A stretch of DNA of 36,784 bases from Myxococcaceae bacterium (lineage in GTDB: Bacteria; Myxococcota; Myxococcia; Myxococcales; Myxococcaceae): contig JAEUJQ010000003.1 in NCBI GenBank assembly GCA_016793095.1, positions 1-36,784 of the forward strand, written 5' to 3'. This document shows positions 25,327-34,400 of the stretch, in pieces (the stretch's first letter is position 1; each line of letters begins with the position of its first letter). The notes below the pieces were generated by a model. The model saw only the letters and a program-made list of their open reading frames with translations, had not been told where the DNA came from and ran no database searches. The position numbers and the translations under genes are program-made.

Positions 25327-25405
25327 ACTTGATTCGATGCCGTCGAGTCGCCGCGGGCGCAGGTGTTCCATGCCGGTCGCGGCCGCGACGGAGATCGAAT
25401 CAAGT
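25327..25405. other. long imperfect hairpin in a gene-free stretch
   Basis: ACTTGATTCGAT (25327-25338) pairs perfectly with ATCGAATCAAGT (25394-25405). Within this stem, CCGTCG/CGACGG and GCCGCG/CGCGGC add two further paired blocks, giving about 24 base pairs with small bulges around a 22-nt loop. It lies 150 bp upstream of ddl, in a 452-bp region (25104-25555) with no convincing gene. No T-tract follows, so a simple terminator is unlikely. A structured RNA, a palindromic protein site or a small repeat element are candidates. Confidence 0.5.
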
Positions 25406-25555
25406 GGGCGGTGGAGTAGCAGTCCGCGGTCCGGACGAGCCGGTGTCAGGTGACGAAGTCCACCGGAGCGCTCGTGGTGAAGCAGCCGCGAGGCACCGCG
25501 TGCACAGGTCGAGCGGCCGGCTGCGAGTGAACCGATTCCGCGCTACGACGACTTC

Positions 25556-26608
25556 ATGTCGTCTTCCGACGTCGTCATTCTCTTCGGCGGCAGCTCGTCA
25601 GAGCGCCTCGTCTCGGTCGCCTCCGCGCAGAACGTCTCGCGCCTGCTGCCCGACGCCGCCTGCTGGTTCCTCTCGCCCGCCGGCGCGGTGCATCCGGTCT
25701 CCGCCGACGAGCTGGCCGCCCATCAGCGTCCTTTCGAGGCTGAGTTCGAGCCTCGCCAGGCGGCGCGCTTCGCCTCCATCGATGACGCCCTCGCAACGCC
25801 GGAGTCGAAACAGCTCGTCTTCTTCCTCGCGCTGCACGGCGGCGAAGGCGAGAACGGCGCTCTGCAGGCGCGCTTCGAGAGGGCGGGCGTCGCCTTCACG
25901 GGCTCGGGCTCGGCGGCGAGCGCGCGCGCGTTCGACAAGGCGGTGACGAAGGCGCTCGTCGGCGCGAAGGGGGCGAGGCTGGCGACGGCGCGTGTGGTGG
26001 AGGCGACCTCTGACGTGCGAGCGCTCGAGGCGACGCTCGCGGCGTTGTTCGACGACGCGCCACGCTGGGTGCTGAAGCCGGTGTCCGACGGCTCCAGCAC
26101 GGGGCTCGTGCACCTCACCTCGAAGGAGAAGGTGCCGCAGGCCGCCGGCACGCTCGCGGCGCTGAAGCTGCGCTACCTCGCCGAGGCCTTCGTAGCCGGG
26201 CGGGAGCTGACCGTCGGCGTGGTGGATGGACCGGACGGGCCCGTCGCGCTGCCGGTGTCCGAGGTGCGCACGGTGCCGGGCGGCGCCTTCGACTACGCCG
26301 GCAAGTACCTGGGCAAGGGCACCGAGGAGCTCACGCCCGCGCCCATCACGGACACCGAGCGGGAGGCTGCGCAGGCCCTCGGGCTGCTCGCGCACGAGGC
26401 GGTCGGCTGCACCGGCTACTCACGCACTGACATGATCCTCACTCCCGACGGGCCGGTCTTCCTCGAGATCAACACGCTGCCGGGCCTGACGAAGGCGTCG
26501 TTCATTCCGCAGCAGCTCGCGGCAGCGGGTCAGGACCTGCGCGCGTTTCTGGTGAGTCAGGTCCAGCTCGGACGGGCCCGCACAGCGAGCGTCACGGCCC
26601 CAGGTTGA
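25556..26608 (+). CDS. ddl: D-alanine--D-alanine ligase
   Basis: 350 residues, normal ATP-grasp ligase length. The order of motifs is right: GGSSSERLVSVASAQ (residues 11-25), ALHGGEGENGALQARF (the HG-x2-GE-x-G block), VLKPVSDGSSTGLVHL, FVAGRELTVGV, GAFDYAGKYLGKGTEEL, and the Mg/ATP site DGPVFLEINTLPGLTKASFI. It joins two D-alanines for peptidoglycan precursor synthesis in the cytoplasm. The usual YDY of the omega loop is FDY, which fits the Ala/Ala specificity group. There is no clear Shine-Dalgarno; the 3' end overlaps the convergent lipoprotein gene by 17 bp. No mur or fts genes are adjacent. Confidence 0.95.
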   Translation: MSSSDVVILFGGSSSERLVSVASAQNVSRLLPDAACWFLSPAGAVHPVSADELAAHQRPFEAEFEPRQAARFASIDDALATPESKQLVFFLALHGGEGENGALQARFERAGVAFTGSGSAASARAFDKAVTKALVGAKGARLATARVVEATSDVRALEATLAALFDDAPRWVLKPVSDGSSTGLVHLTSKEKVPQAAGTLAALKLRYLAEAFVAGRELTVGVVDGPDGPVALPVSEVRTVPGGAFDYAGKYLGKGTEELTPAPITDTEREAAQALGLLAHEAVGCTGYSRTDMILTPDGPVFLEINTLPGLTKASFIPQQLAAAGQDLRAFLVSQVQLGRARTASVTAPG

Positions 26609-27863
26609 CGTCGTCGATGACGAGCGACGAGGTCGCGTTGCCGGGCTGCTGCGGGAAGCTGGCCTCGGCGCGGAGCACGAGCGCGTCGAGCGCCTCCCCG
26701 TGGGGCAGCGTCTGGACCGTCGTGAACGTGGTGCTGGCGGCCGTGCGGAAGCGGACCTGGCCGCCGGACTCCTCGATGCGCAGATACCTCGGCCACGTTG
26801 TCGTCGGGCCCTGGGCCACGAACGAACCGGTGCCGCCATCCGAGAGCCGCCACGCCGCCACGAGGCCGCGCGAGTCCATGACCCATCGGAACGTCGGCGC
26901 GACCCCGCTCGCGGGCTGAAGTCCAATGAAGCCAGAGAAGTTGTCGGCGAGGTTCGGCTTGCCAGGCAGCTCGACGCTCACGCCACACCCCTGGAGCGGG
27001 AGCGCTGCGTTCGTCTGCGCTGAAGCCAGATCCGGCGACGTGTTGCGGCTCCTCACCGTGAGGTCGAGCGTGCCGGCCACGACCGCTCCGGTGAGCGTCC
27101 ACTGCGGCGCCCCCATCGTGAAGGAGTCGGTGAAGCCCGACCAGCAAGGGCGGCACATGGCCTGAGCGCTGCACGAGAAGCCAGCCGCGCAGCCGCCGTC
27201 CGTCGGACTGCACGACGTCGGGCATGAGGTCTGCTGGCCGGTGCAGGCGTAGGAGCCGCACGCGGTGCCGGCCGGCGCCACCACGCACCGGCCTCGCGAC
27301 GCGCTCAGGTTGCACACGTCGCAGGCTGCGGCGCACGAGTTCTCGCAACACACGCCATCAGCGCAGCTGAGCCCGCTCTGGCACGACGACGACGACGAAC
27401 ATGCGCCACCCTGGGGCGTTCCCGCGTCGACTGAGCCGCCACCGGTCGAACCACCACCGGTCGAACCACCACCGGTCGAACCACCACCGGTCGAGCCACC
27501 ACCCGTCGAGCCACCACCCGTCGAGCCGCCACCGGTCGAGCCGCCACCGGTCGAGCCGCCACCGGTCGAGCCCCCGCCGGTCGAGCCGCCGCCGGTCGAG
27601 CCGCCAGCCGTCGAGCCGCCACCCGTCGAGCCGCCACCGGTCGAGCCGCCACCGGTCGAGCCGCCGCCCGTCGAGCCGCCACCCGTCGAGCCACCGCCCT
27701 CACCGCCGGTTCGCACGCACTGCCCCTGCACGCAGGAGAAGCCGTCGGCACAATCACCCGCGGACACGCACGCGAAGGGAACGTCAACGAACGTCGGCGT
27801 GCGCTGACAGCCCCAACCCGCCAGCGTCACGGTCAGGCCGGCGAGCACGAAGGTGGACTTCAT
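26592..27863 (-). CDS. lipoprotein with (GGGST)n linker and Cys-rich region
   Basis: 423 residues; AGGGAG lies 4 nt upstream of the ATG. Lipobox GWGC (Cys19), then a small Cys module (CVSAGDCADGFSCVQGQC). A linker of about 18 GGGST units (27433-27700 in DNA) is followed by a Cys-rich module (residues about 155-230: CSSSSSCQSGLSCADGVCCE, CAAACDVCNLS). A beta-rich C-terminal part (about 235-423; FTDSFTMGAPQWTLTGAVV, WRLSDGGTGSF) resembles laminin-G/concanavalin-like sandwiches. It is likely surface-exposed, tethered by the flexible linker. Its ATG overlaps the stop of the upstream gene (ATGA, 27860-27863). No enzymatic motif is seen. Confidence 0.85.
   Translation of the reverse strand: MKSTFVLAGLTVTLAGWGCQRTPTFVDVPFACVSAGDCADGFSCVQGQCVRTGGEGGGSTGGGSTGGGSTGGGSTGGGSTGGGSTAGGSTGGGSTGGGSTGGGSTGGGSTGGGSTGGGSTGGGSTGGGSTGGGSTGGGSTGGGSVDAGTPQGGACSSSSSCQSGLSCADGVCCENSCAAACDVCNLSASRGRCVVAPAGTACGSYACTGQQTSCPTSCSPTDGGCAAGFSCSAQAMCRPCWSGFTDSFTMGAPQWTLTGAVVAGTLDLTVRSRNTSPDLASAQTNAALPLQGCGVSVELPGKPNLADNFSGFIGLQPASGVAPTFRWVMDSRGLVAAWRLSDGGTGSFVAQGPTTTWPRYLRIEESGGQVRFRTAASTTFTTVQTLPHGEALDALVLRAEASFPQQPGNATSSLVIDDVNLGP
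27433..27700. repeat. 15-bp tandem repeat encoding GGGST
   Basis: About 17-18 copies of a 15-bp unit, on the plus strand GAGCCGCCACCGGTC with synonymous variants such as GAACCACCACCGGTC, GAGCCACCACCCGTC and GAGCCCCCGCCGGTC. Copies differ mainly at third positions, which indicates selection for the GGGST peptide or old duplication. Being a multiple of 3 it can expand or contract without frameshift, so lineage length differences are likely. Confidence 0.95.
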
Positions 27864-28843
27864 GGGACTCCCTGGACGGCCGGCGCGAACAGCGCATCGA
27901 ACGGCACGAGCACCCCGACGCCGCCCGGGTGGGGAACGACGAGGACACGGTCGAGCACGAAGAGAGTGACTCCGGCAGCAGCCGCGACCGCCCCCACCCC
28001 GAGCAGCACCCCACCAAGCTGGTAGGAGCGCTGCGCGGCGGCGTCGAGCTCGAAGGCCTCCCGCTGGGTCGGTGAGGTGACGCGGTTGGTGGCGTCACGC
28101 ATCGCGGTGGCCAGCACCTGCACGGGCCGGTTCGAGTCGACGAGGAAGATCGCTCCGAGACCGAGGCCGACGAGCCCCACAGCGCCCGTCACGAGCCCCG
28201 CGACCCCCAGCGCGCGCAGCGGACGGGCGGCCGGCTCGGTCACCGGGCGAGGCGACTGCGTCACCACGCCGAAGAGAAACGGCTTCTCCGCCGAACCCCA
28301 GGTCGCGAGCACGGACTTGCCGGGCCCCAGCAGGGCGCCCCACGCCTCGACACGGCCCACCGACGGCCACGGCGGCTCGATGCGCGGGGCCGGCGCGACA
28401 GCCACGTTGCCCGCGGCTCCATCGGCGCGCCACGAGACCGACACCTCCTCGACGATGCCGAACCCGGCGCTGCCCATCACGAGCGCGCCCTTCTCCTCAG
28501 TCAGCGCTACGACCCCGGCGCGGGCTGCCGCGTCCTTCGCCTCGAGGAACATGGTCCGCACCCGGGGGCCGAACTGCTCGGGCAAGACGTAGGACGGCTC
28601 GAGGCTCAGGAGCTGCTTGAAGGTGAGCAACGCTTCGGCATCGCGCTTCACCGAGGCCAGCGCGAGCGCCCTCAAGGACAGTGCCTGGGCGACCTCGGCG
28701 CGGGTGAAGCCCTGCCACTCCGCCGCTGGCGGGAGCACCGCGAGCACCTGCTCATACTGAAGCTCGTCGAAGGCCGCGCGCGCGGGCGCGAGGCGGTCCG
28801 CCGGACTCGCCATCAGCATCATCGCCACCAGGACACCTGCCAC
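27860..28843 (-). CDS. TPR-like periplasmic membrane protein
   Basis: 327 residues from a GTG at 28843; the signal-like start (MAGVLVAMMLMAS) supports it, but no clear Shine-Dalgarno exists. Residues about 15-110 are TPR-like helices (AFDELQYEQVLAVLP, ALALASVKRDAEALLTFKQL). A beta-rich middle (about 115-205) is followed by two hydrophobic segments (LGVAGLVTGAVGLVGLGLGA and YQLGGVLLGVGAVAAAAGVT). It is coupled to the following (GGGST)n lipoprotein by an ATGA overlap and divergent from the Ser/Thr kinase, 83 bp apart. Such TPR/two-helix proteins are common next to myxobacterial kinases; a partner role is inferred. Confidence 0.75.
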   Translation of the reverse strand: MAGVLVAMMLMASPADRLAPARAAFDELQYEQVLAVLPPAAEWQGFTRAEVAQALSLRALALASVKRDAEALLTFKQLLSLEPSYVLPEQFGPRVRTMFLEAKDAAARAGVVALTEEKGALVMGSAGFGIVEEVSVSWRADGAAGNVAVAPAPRIEPPWPSVGRVEAWGALLGPGKSVLATWGSAEKPFLFGVVTQSPRPVTEPAARPLRALGVAGLVTGAVGLVGLGLGAIFLVDSNRPVQVLATAMRDATNRVTSPTQREAFELDAAAQRSYQLGGVLLGVGAVAAAAGVTLFVLDRVLVVPHPGGVGVLVPFDALFAPAVQGVP

Positions 28844-28926
28844 CGCGACAGCATAGCGCCGCCGCTCGCCGACGCGAGTCGCTGGACTTGACCGCTCGCC
28901 TTCCTGTCTCGAAAGTCCCGTGTCTC

Positions 28927-30459
28927 GTGGCTTACCTGTCGTGGCACCCTGGACAGCGCGTCGGGCAGTACACGCTCTCTCGCGTGGTCGCCTCAGGTGG
29001 CATGGCGGAGGTGTGGGAGGCTCGCCTCGATGGACCGGTCGGCTTCGCCAAGCGGGTCGCGCTGAAGCGCCTGATGCCGTCGATGGCCGAGGAGCCCCAG
29101 TTCCTCAACCTGTTCCTCGACGAGGCGCGCCTCATGGCCGCCCTCACCCACCCGCACATCTGTCAGGTCATCGAGCTCGGGCAGCACGAAGGTACCTGGT
29201 GGGTCGCGATGGAGTTCCTCGCAGGCCACACGGCCTACCAGCTCATGCGCGAGACGGTGAAGCGGGGCTGGCGGCTGCCGCTCGAGCTCGCCGTGTTGAT
29301 CGGTCGCGACACGGCCGAGGCCCTCGCCTACGCGCACGCGAAGCAGGACGAGAGCGGCCAGTCACTGGGCATCATCCACCGCGACGTGTCACCGCAGAAC
29401 ATCATGGTGACGTACGAGGGCGTGGTGAAGCTGGTGGACTTCGGCATCGCGAAGGCGGCGACACGCACCGTGCACACCGAGACCGGCCAGCTGCGCGGGA
29501 AGATGGCGTACATGCCGCCAGAGCAGGCACGCGGCGAGACGGTGGACAGCCGGGCGGACCAGTTCTCGCTGGGCGCGACCCTGTTCGAGCTGGCCACCCA
29601 CACCCGGCTCTACGGCAACCTGAAGGAGATGGACCTGTTCCGCGAGGTCGCGACCAACGCGGAGGCCCTGCCCCGGGCCCGCTCGCGCCTGCCAGAGCTG
29701 CCCGAGGCCCTCGACGACATTCTCGCGCGGATGCTCGAGCGTGAGCCTGACAAGCGCTTCCCGACGATGACGGCGGTGCGTGACGCGCTGACCCAGTTCC
29801 TCGCCGAGAACTCGACCTCCCTGCCCACGACCGAGGCGCTCGCGCGGTACATGACGTCGTGCTTCCCACCAGAGGAGCGACCCGCGCTCACGACGTTGAG
29901 CGGAGGGTCTCCAGCCTCGTTCCGCAGCTCCCACGACGTGCTGGCGACCCACCGGCGGAAGCGGTGGCTGATGGGTGGGCTCGTGGCCGTGCTGGCCGTC
30001 GGGGTCGCGGGTGCAGTGCTGGCAACCAGACCCGCCCCGCCGGCAGACGACCCGGCCGCGATGGAGGCCCGACCCGACGCCTCCGTCGTGGCGACGGCAG
30101 CGGCACCAGACGTCCCTCCTGAAGACGCTGGAGCGGCGAGCCTGGCCCCTGACGTGCTGGACGACGCGGGCGTCGAGCTCGCCGACGAGGAAGACACGCT
30201 GTCGCCCATCGCCCCGGGCAAGCGCCCTTCGCCGAAGGCCGTGGTGAAGAAGAAGCCGGGCTCGCTCTCCCTGCAGACGACTCCGTGGACCATCGTCTAC
30301 CTGGGCAAGAAGAACCTCGGTGAGACCCCCCTCGTGAACGTGCCCCTGCCACCGGGGCTCCACCGGCTGCGCCTGGTGAACGAAGAGAAGCGCCTGTCGA
30401 CGACCATCGAAGTGGAGATCAAGTCCGGCGCGGTGACGACGAAGCGCCTCAAGCTGTAG
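28927..30459 (+). CDS. Ser/Thr protein kinase with PEGA-like C-terminus
   Basis: 510 residues from GTG at 28927; an in-frame TTG at 28888 is an alternative. The kinase domain (about 15-275) is complete: glycine loop VASGGMAEV, VALK with Lys47, Glu66, catalytic loop HRDVSPQN (Asp153, Asn158), DFG 171-173 and PPEQA in place of APE. One membrane helix near residues 340-360 (WLMGGLVAVLAVGVAGAVLA) is followed by a Pro/Ala/Asp-rich spacer and a PEGA-like domain (LQTTPWTIVYLGKKNLGETP). Kinase inside the cytoplasm with an extracytoplasmic sensor tail is the expected topology. Substrates are unknown. It is divergent from the TPR-like gene and ends at a bidirectional terminator. Confidence 0.92.
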   Translation: MAYLSWHPGQRVGQYTLSRVVASGGMAEVWEARLDGPVGFAKRVALKRLMPSMAEEPQFLNLFLDEARLMAALTHPHICQVIELGQHEGTWWVAMEFLAGHTAYQLMRETVKRGWRLPLELAVLIGRDTAEALAYAHAKQDESGQSLGIIHRDVSPQNIMVTYEGVVKLVDFGIAKAATRTVHTETGQLRGKMAYMPPEQARGETVDSRADQFSLGATLFELATHTRLYGNLKEMDLFREVATNAEALPRARSRLPELPEALDDILARMLEREPDKRFPTMTAVRDALTQFLAENSTSLPTTEALARYMTSCFPPEERPALTTLSGGSPASFRSSHDVLATHRRKRWLMGGLVAVLAVGVAGAVLATRPAPPADDPAAMEARPDASVVATAAAPDVPPEDAGAASLAPDVLDDAGVELADEEDTLSPIAPGKRPSPKAVVKKKPGSLSLQTTPWTIVYLGKKNLGETPLVNVPLPPGLHRLRLVNEEKRLSTTIEVEIKSGAVTTKRLKL

Positions 30460-30472
30460 CGCGGGGCACCAA

Positions 30473-30514
30473 CACACGACGGCCGGAGCAGGTCTCCCCC
30501 GCTCCGGCCGTGTG
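30473..30514. terminator. bidirectional intrinsic-type terminator
   Basis: GGCCGGAGC (30481-30489) pairs perfectly with GCTCCGGCC (30501-30509) around an 11-nt loop. Flanking CACAC/GTGTG can pair beyond a 3-nt bulge. It lies between the convergent kinase (stop 30459) and ComEA-like gene (stop 30530), where a shared terminator would be expected. No clean T-tract follows on either strand, so Rho-independent strength is uncertain. Confidence 0.6.
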
Positions 30515-30529
30515 CTGTTGGCCGATGGC

Positions 30530-30943
30530 TCAGCGACGAGCCGGCGGGGCGCGGCCCTGCGCCTCCTGAGCACCCGCGGGCAGGCCGGCGGCCGCGGGCG
30601 GCTCGGCAGGCGTGGCGACGCGCTTGACGACCAGGGTGGTCGGCCCCGTCACCGAGAGGTTGCCCTTGAGCTTCTCGAACTTCTTCTTCCCGAAGCCCTT
30701 CACCTTCATCAGCTCCTCGGTCTTCGCGAACGGCGCCTTCGCGCGGTACTCGATGATGCGCTTCGCCGCCTTCTCACCCACGCCGGGCAGCTGGTCGAGC
30801 TGCGAGGCCGTCGCCGTGTTGAGGTTCAACTGCCCGGACATCTGGACCTGCGTCTTCGACTTCTTCTTCGCGGCGAGCGCCTCCCCCGACATGGCCAGGA
30901 ACGCCACCGCCATCACCGCCATCACCTTCGTTGCCGTCTTCAT
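30530..30943 (-). CDS. comEA-like: ComEA-like helix-hairpin-helix DNA-binding protein
   Basis: 137 residues from an ATG at 30943 with GAGGAG 7 nt upstream. A signal peptide or membrane anchor (residues 1-24, MAVMAVAFLAMSGEALA) and a basic stretch precede a helix-hairpin-helix pair: LNLNTATASQLDQLPGVGEK (hairpin LPGVG, 52-56) and MKVKGFGKKKFEKLKG (hairpin KGFG, about 82-85). This is the ComEA-type double-stranded DNA-binding module used in natural transformation to receive DNA in the periplasm. The Pro/Ala-rich tail is not in the family core. No other competence gene is in the window. Confidence 0.85.
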   Translation of the reverse strand: MKTATKVMAVMAVAFLAMSGEALAAKKKSKTQVQMSGQLNLNTATASQLDQLPGVGEKAAKRIIEYRAKAPFAKTEELMKVKGFGKKKFEKLKGNLSVTGPTTLVVKRVATPAEPPAAAGLPAGAQEAQGRAPPARR

Positions 30944-31034
30944 GTCATTGCTCCTCGTCTGTACTGCGTCTGGTTGAACGTTGGACTGCTGGTTGACCTG
31001 CGCTTCCACTGCTCCTTCACTCACTGCTGGTGCT

Positions 31035-31259
31035 TCAGACCGCGACCGCTTCGGTCGGCGAGCGCGCTTCATCACGCTTGTCCACCGCCTCGCGGACGTG
31101 GAGCTTCCCGTCGAGCGGGAGCACGTCGAGGTACACGTTGAAGCTGCCGTCGCGGTTCACCCACGCCGAGCCCGCGCGCACCCAGATCGACGTCAGCTTC
31201 CCGTCGGCCTGCTTCGTCTCCTTGATGCTGAACACCTGGTACCGCTTCCCCGTCGTCAT
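31035..31259 (-). CDS. small conserved-looking cytosolic protein
   Basis: 74 residues from the ATG at 31259, with GGAGG 5 nt upstream (a longer frame upstream has no ribosome binding site). It has no signal or membrane helix. The core reads YQVFSIKETKQADGKLTSIW, VRAGSAWVNRDGSFNVYLDV and LPLDGKLHVRE, that is a beta-rich pattern with GxAWxNxDGSxNVxLDxLPLDGxLHxRE. I remember this type of short protein from various bacteria but cannot assign a function. It is 91 nt upstream of the ComEA-like gene on the same strand. Confidence 0.75.
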   Translation of the reverse strand: MTTGKRYQVFSIKETKQADGKLTSIWVRAGSAWVNRDGSFNVYLDVLPLDGKLHVREAVDKRDEARSPTEAVAV

Positions 31260-31446
31260 CCACTCCCTCCGTTTCGCGCCGGCGTCATTGCCTGCGCGAG
31301 GCGGGGCAGAGCAGCGCGCGTGCCACGGGAGGATCAGCCGCGCGCGGCTGCGATTGAGCGCGGTTGCGCCCAGCGCCCGCATCCCACGGGTCGGACGAGC
31401 GTGGACACTCCAGTGGCTTCTCGAATCCCGAGAGCGACGGGCGCGC

Positions 31447-34400
31447 TCAGGGCACCTTCTTCGTCTCGCCGCTCAGCAGGTCGATGACCTTCGGCGCGAT
31501 CGGCGCCTCGTTCTCGGAGTCGCTGATGGCGACGACGTAGACCGACCAGCGGCCCGGCGGCAGGCCCTCGAGCCGCGCCGCGCCCGTCACGATCATCGCC
31601 ACCACCATCACGCGCTTCTGCCCACACAGGAGGTGCGCCGAGTCACCCGCCACGTCCACCGTGCGCAGCGGCGGGTGTTCGCCCTGCAGCGCGACCACGC
31701 GGCCGGGCAGCTTCGCGCCGACCTCGAGCGCGCCACCCTGAGCCGTGGGCCCGAGCTCGACGGACACGGGAGACGAGGTCACCTTCACGGGCGCCGCCCA
31801 CTCGATGCCCATCAAACCAGAGAGCTCGACCGACGCGCACAGGTCGCCCTCAGGCAGGCCGGTCGCGTCGAAGCGGCCCCGCTCGTTCGTCAGCGTGAAC
31901 TCGGTGAAGCGCGTGCCCGAGAGCTGCACGCTGCGCGCAGCGGCGGGCCGACCGGGGGAGCCGAACACCAGCCCTTCGAGGCGACCGCCCGCGGCCTTCA
32001 TCGTCACCTCGAGCGTCTCGGGCAGCCGGCCCTTCTCGAGCTTCACCTCCGGCGACTCGAAGCCAGCCTTCCGCGCGGCGACCGTGAGCTCCTCGTCCAC
32101 CAGCGACGTGAGCGTGCACACGCCGTCGGAGTGGGTGCTGCAGCTGTCTCCGCCCAGGCTGGGCTGGGTGCCGGAGATGCGCACGCCCTCGAGGGGCTTC
32201 CGGTCGGCTGTCACCGCCGTCACGCGCACCGATTTGCCCTTCGTGAGGGTGATGTCGCCGACGTCCTTCTCGGGCGCGTCCATCGTGACGGGCTTCGTCG
32301 TCGTGGCGTAGCCGGTCGCGCGCACCCGCACGTCGTCGTCGCGGCTCCAGGCCATCACCTCGAAGCGGCCATCGCCTGACGCGAAGTCGGTGCCGTTCAC
32401 CTCGAAGCGCGGCATCGGCCGCCCGCCCTCGTCGAGCACCCGCCCCTTCACACGCCCGCCGACGCGCTGGAGCGTCACCTGCACGCGGCTGCCCCTGGTG
32501 GCCTCCAGCTCGGCGTCACGGAAGCCGGCGGCAGACACGTCGAGCTTGAGCTCGGACACCGGCAACCCCTTGAGCTCGAAGCGCCCGTCGGCGTCGGAGA
32601 AGGCGGGCGACGGCATGAAGCGCAGGGCGTCGTCCATGCGGCCCTGCACCGCGTCGAGGAGAAGCGCGCTCATCGCGGCCTCCTCATCGACGGGGTCCCA
32701 CCGCACCCGCGCGCCGGGCACCGGCTGCTTGCGCTCGTCGAGCACCACGCCGCTGAGGTCCACCTTCGCCTCGACGATGATGACGAGGCCCTGCCGGTGC
32801 TGCCCTGGCTGGAGCACCACGACGTCGGACGGCGTGGTGGGCAGGGAGTTGCCGGTGACGGCGAGCACCCATCGCCCCGCGAGCAGCCCGGGCACCAGGA
32901 ACTGGCCCTGCGCGTCGGTGGTGGTCTTCGACGAGCCGCCCTCGAGCTCCTTGAGCAGGTCCTCGAGCATCGCGGGCACGCCCACCACCTCGGCGCCCGC
33001 CACAGGCCTGCCCTGGCCGTCCACGACGCGGCCCGAGATGGAGCCGCCAGCGTCGAGCACCACCGTCACGTCCTTCGCCGGCGCAGTGAGCGGCTGCTCG
33101 GCCGAGCGGTAGCGCTCGTGGGTCACCTTGAGCCGGTAGCTGCCCGCCGGCTGGTGCAACGTGAAGCGCCCGGCCGCGTCGGTGCCCACCGCCTCGGTGT
33201 GCTTCGGTGCCTGGAGCGTGACGACGGCGTTCGCGATGGGCGCGCCGTCGGCGTCGAGGACGATGCCCTCGACGGTCGCTTCGCAGCGCACCTTGAGGAG
33301 CAGGTGGTCGCCCATGCCCGGCTGGAGCGCGGTCGAGCGGTCGGCGTCACAGCCCTCGACGACGGCTTCCGGGTACACGTCGCGGGAGGCCTCCAGCGGC
33401 TCGGACTCGAAGCGGCCCCTGGCGTCGGTCTCGAGCGCCGCCGCGCCGAGCCCGCGCACGCGCCCGATGCGCGGCCCGCCCTTCTCGTCGACGATGGCGC
33501 CGCGAACGCGCACGCCCGCGCTCAAGCTGAGCTCGAGGCGCTGCGACGCGCCGGGCAGCGTCCACACGGCGGCCGTCCCGATCAGCTCGCCTTTGCGCGC
33601 GGTCACCCTCAGCCGCTCCCGGGTGGGCAGGTCCTTCACCAGCACCAGCCCCTGCTCGTCCGTCGTGCGTGGCGGCTCCTTGCCGACCGTCACCTCGGCG
33701 CCTGCCACGCCCTCACCGCGGTGCAGGGCTCTCACGGTGAGCTCGTACGGCTCGTCGAGGTCGAGCACGACGAGCGTTCCCGCCTCCGGCACCCGCTCGA
33801 GCATCACGGGCCGGCGGCCAGGCGCGACCACCAGGAAGAGCACCGCACCGCCCGGCAGGAGCGGCAGGGAGAAGCGCCCGGCGGCGTCGCTCGTCACCTC
33901 GCGAACCGTGAAGCCCGGCCGGAGCCAGGCGAGGATCCGCGCACCCTCGAGGCCCCGCTCCTGGGCGCGCACGAGGCCGGGCGTGGGCACCAGGTTGACG
34001 ACCTCGAGCGGCACCCAGGAGCCCGGCCGCACCTCCGGCGCCTCCTTCATCAGGGCGAGCCGGCCGTCTTCGTGTTCGCCCCACACCAGCCTGAAGGTCT
34101 TCGCCTCGAGGCCACACAGGCTGAAGGTGCCGTCCGCGCGAGAGGTGGTGCTCTTGACGGGGGCGAGCAGGCCGGCGCGTGGTTGAGCGACCAGCAGCTC
34201 GAGCCCCTCTGCACAGCGACAGCCGGCGCACGCGCAGGCGCCGCTCACCGACAGCACGTCATCAGGGATGGACACCTGCATGTCGGCGACCGGCGCGCCG
34301 TGGTCGAGCACCTGGCCGTGAACGCACGCCGTGGCGTCGGCCGCGACGACGGGCCGGGTGACGGCCTTCTCGAAGCGCTTCGGCGCCGCCACCGGCGCAC

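Noticed and set aside
25003-25453. Short open frames in the ddl upstream gap
   Set aside because: Arg/Ser-rich with no coherent secondary structure or ribosome binding site.
27433-27700. Regular 15-bp repeats considered as CRISPR
   Set aside because: No spacers; contiguous units that translate to GGGST inside a lipoprotein.
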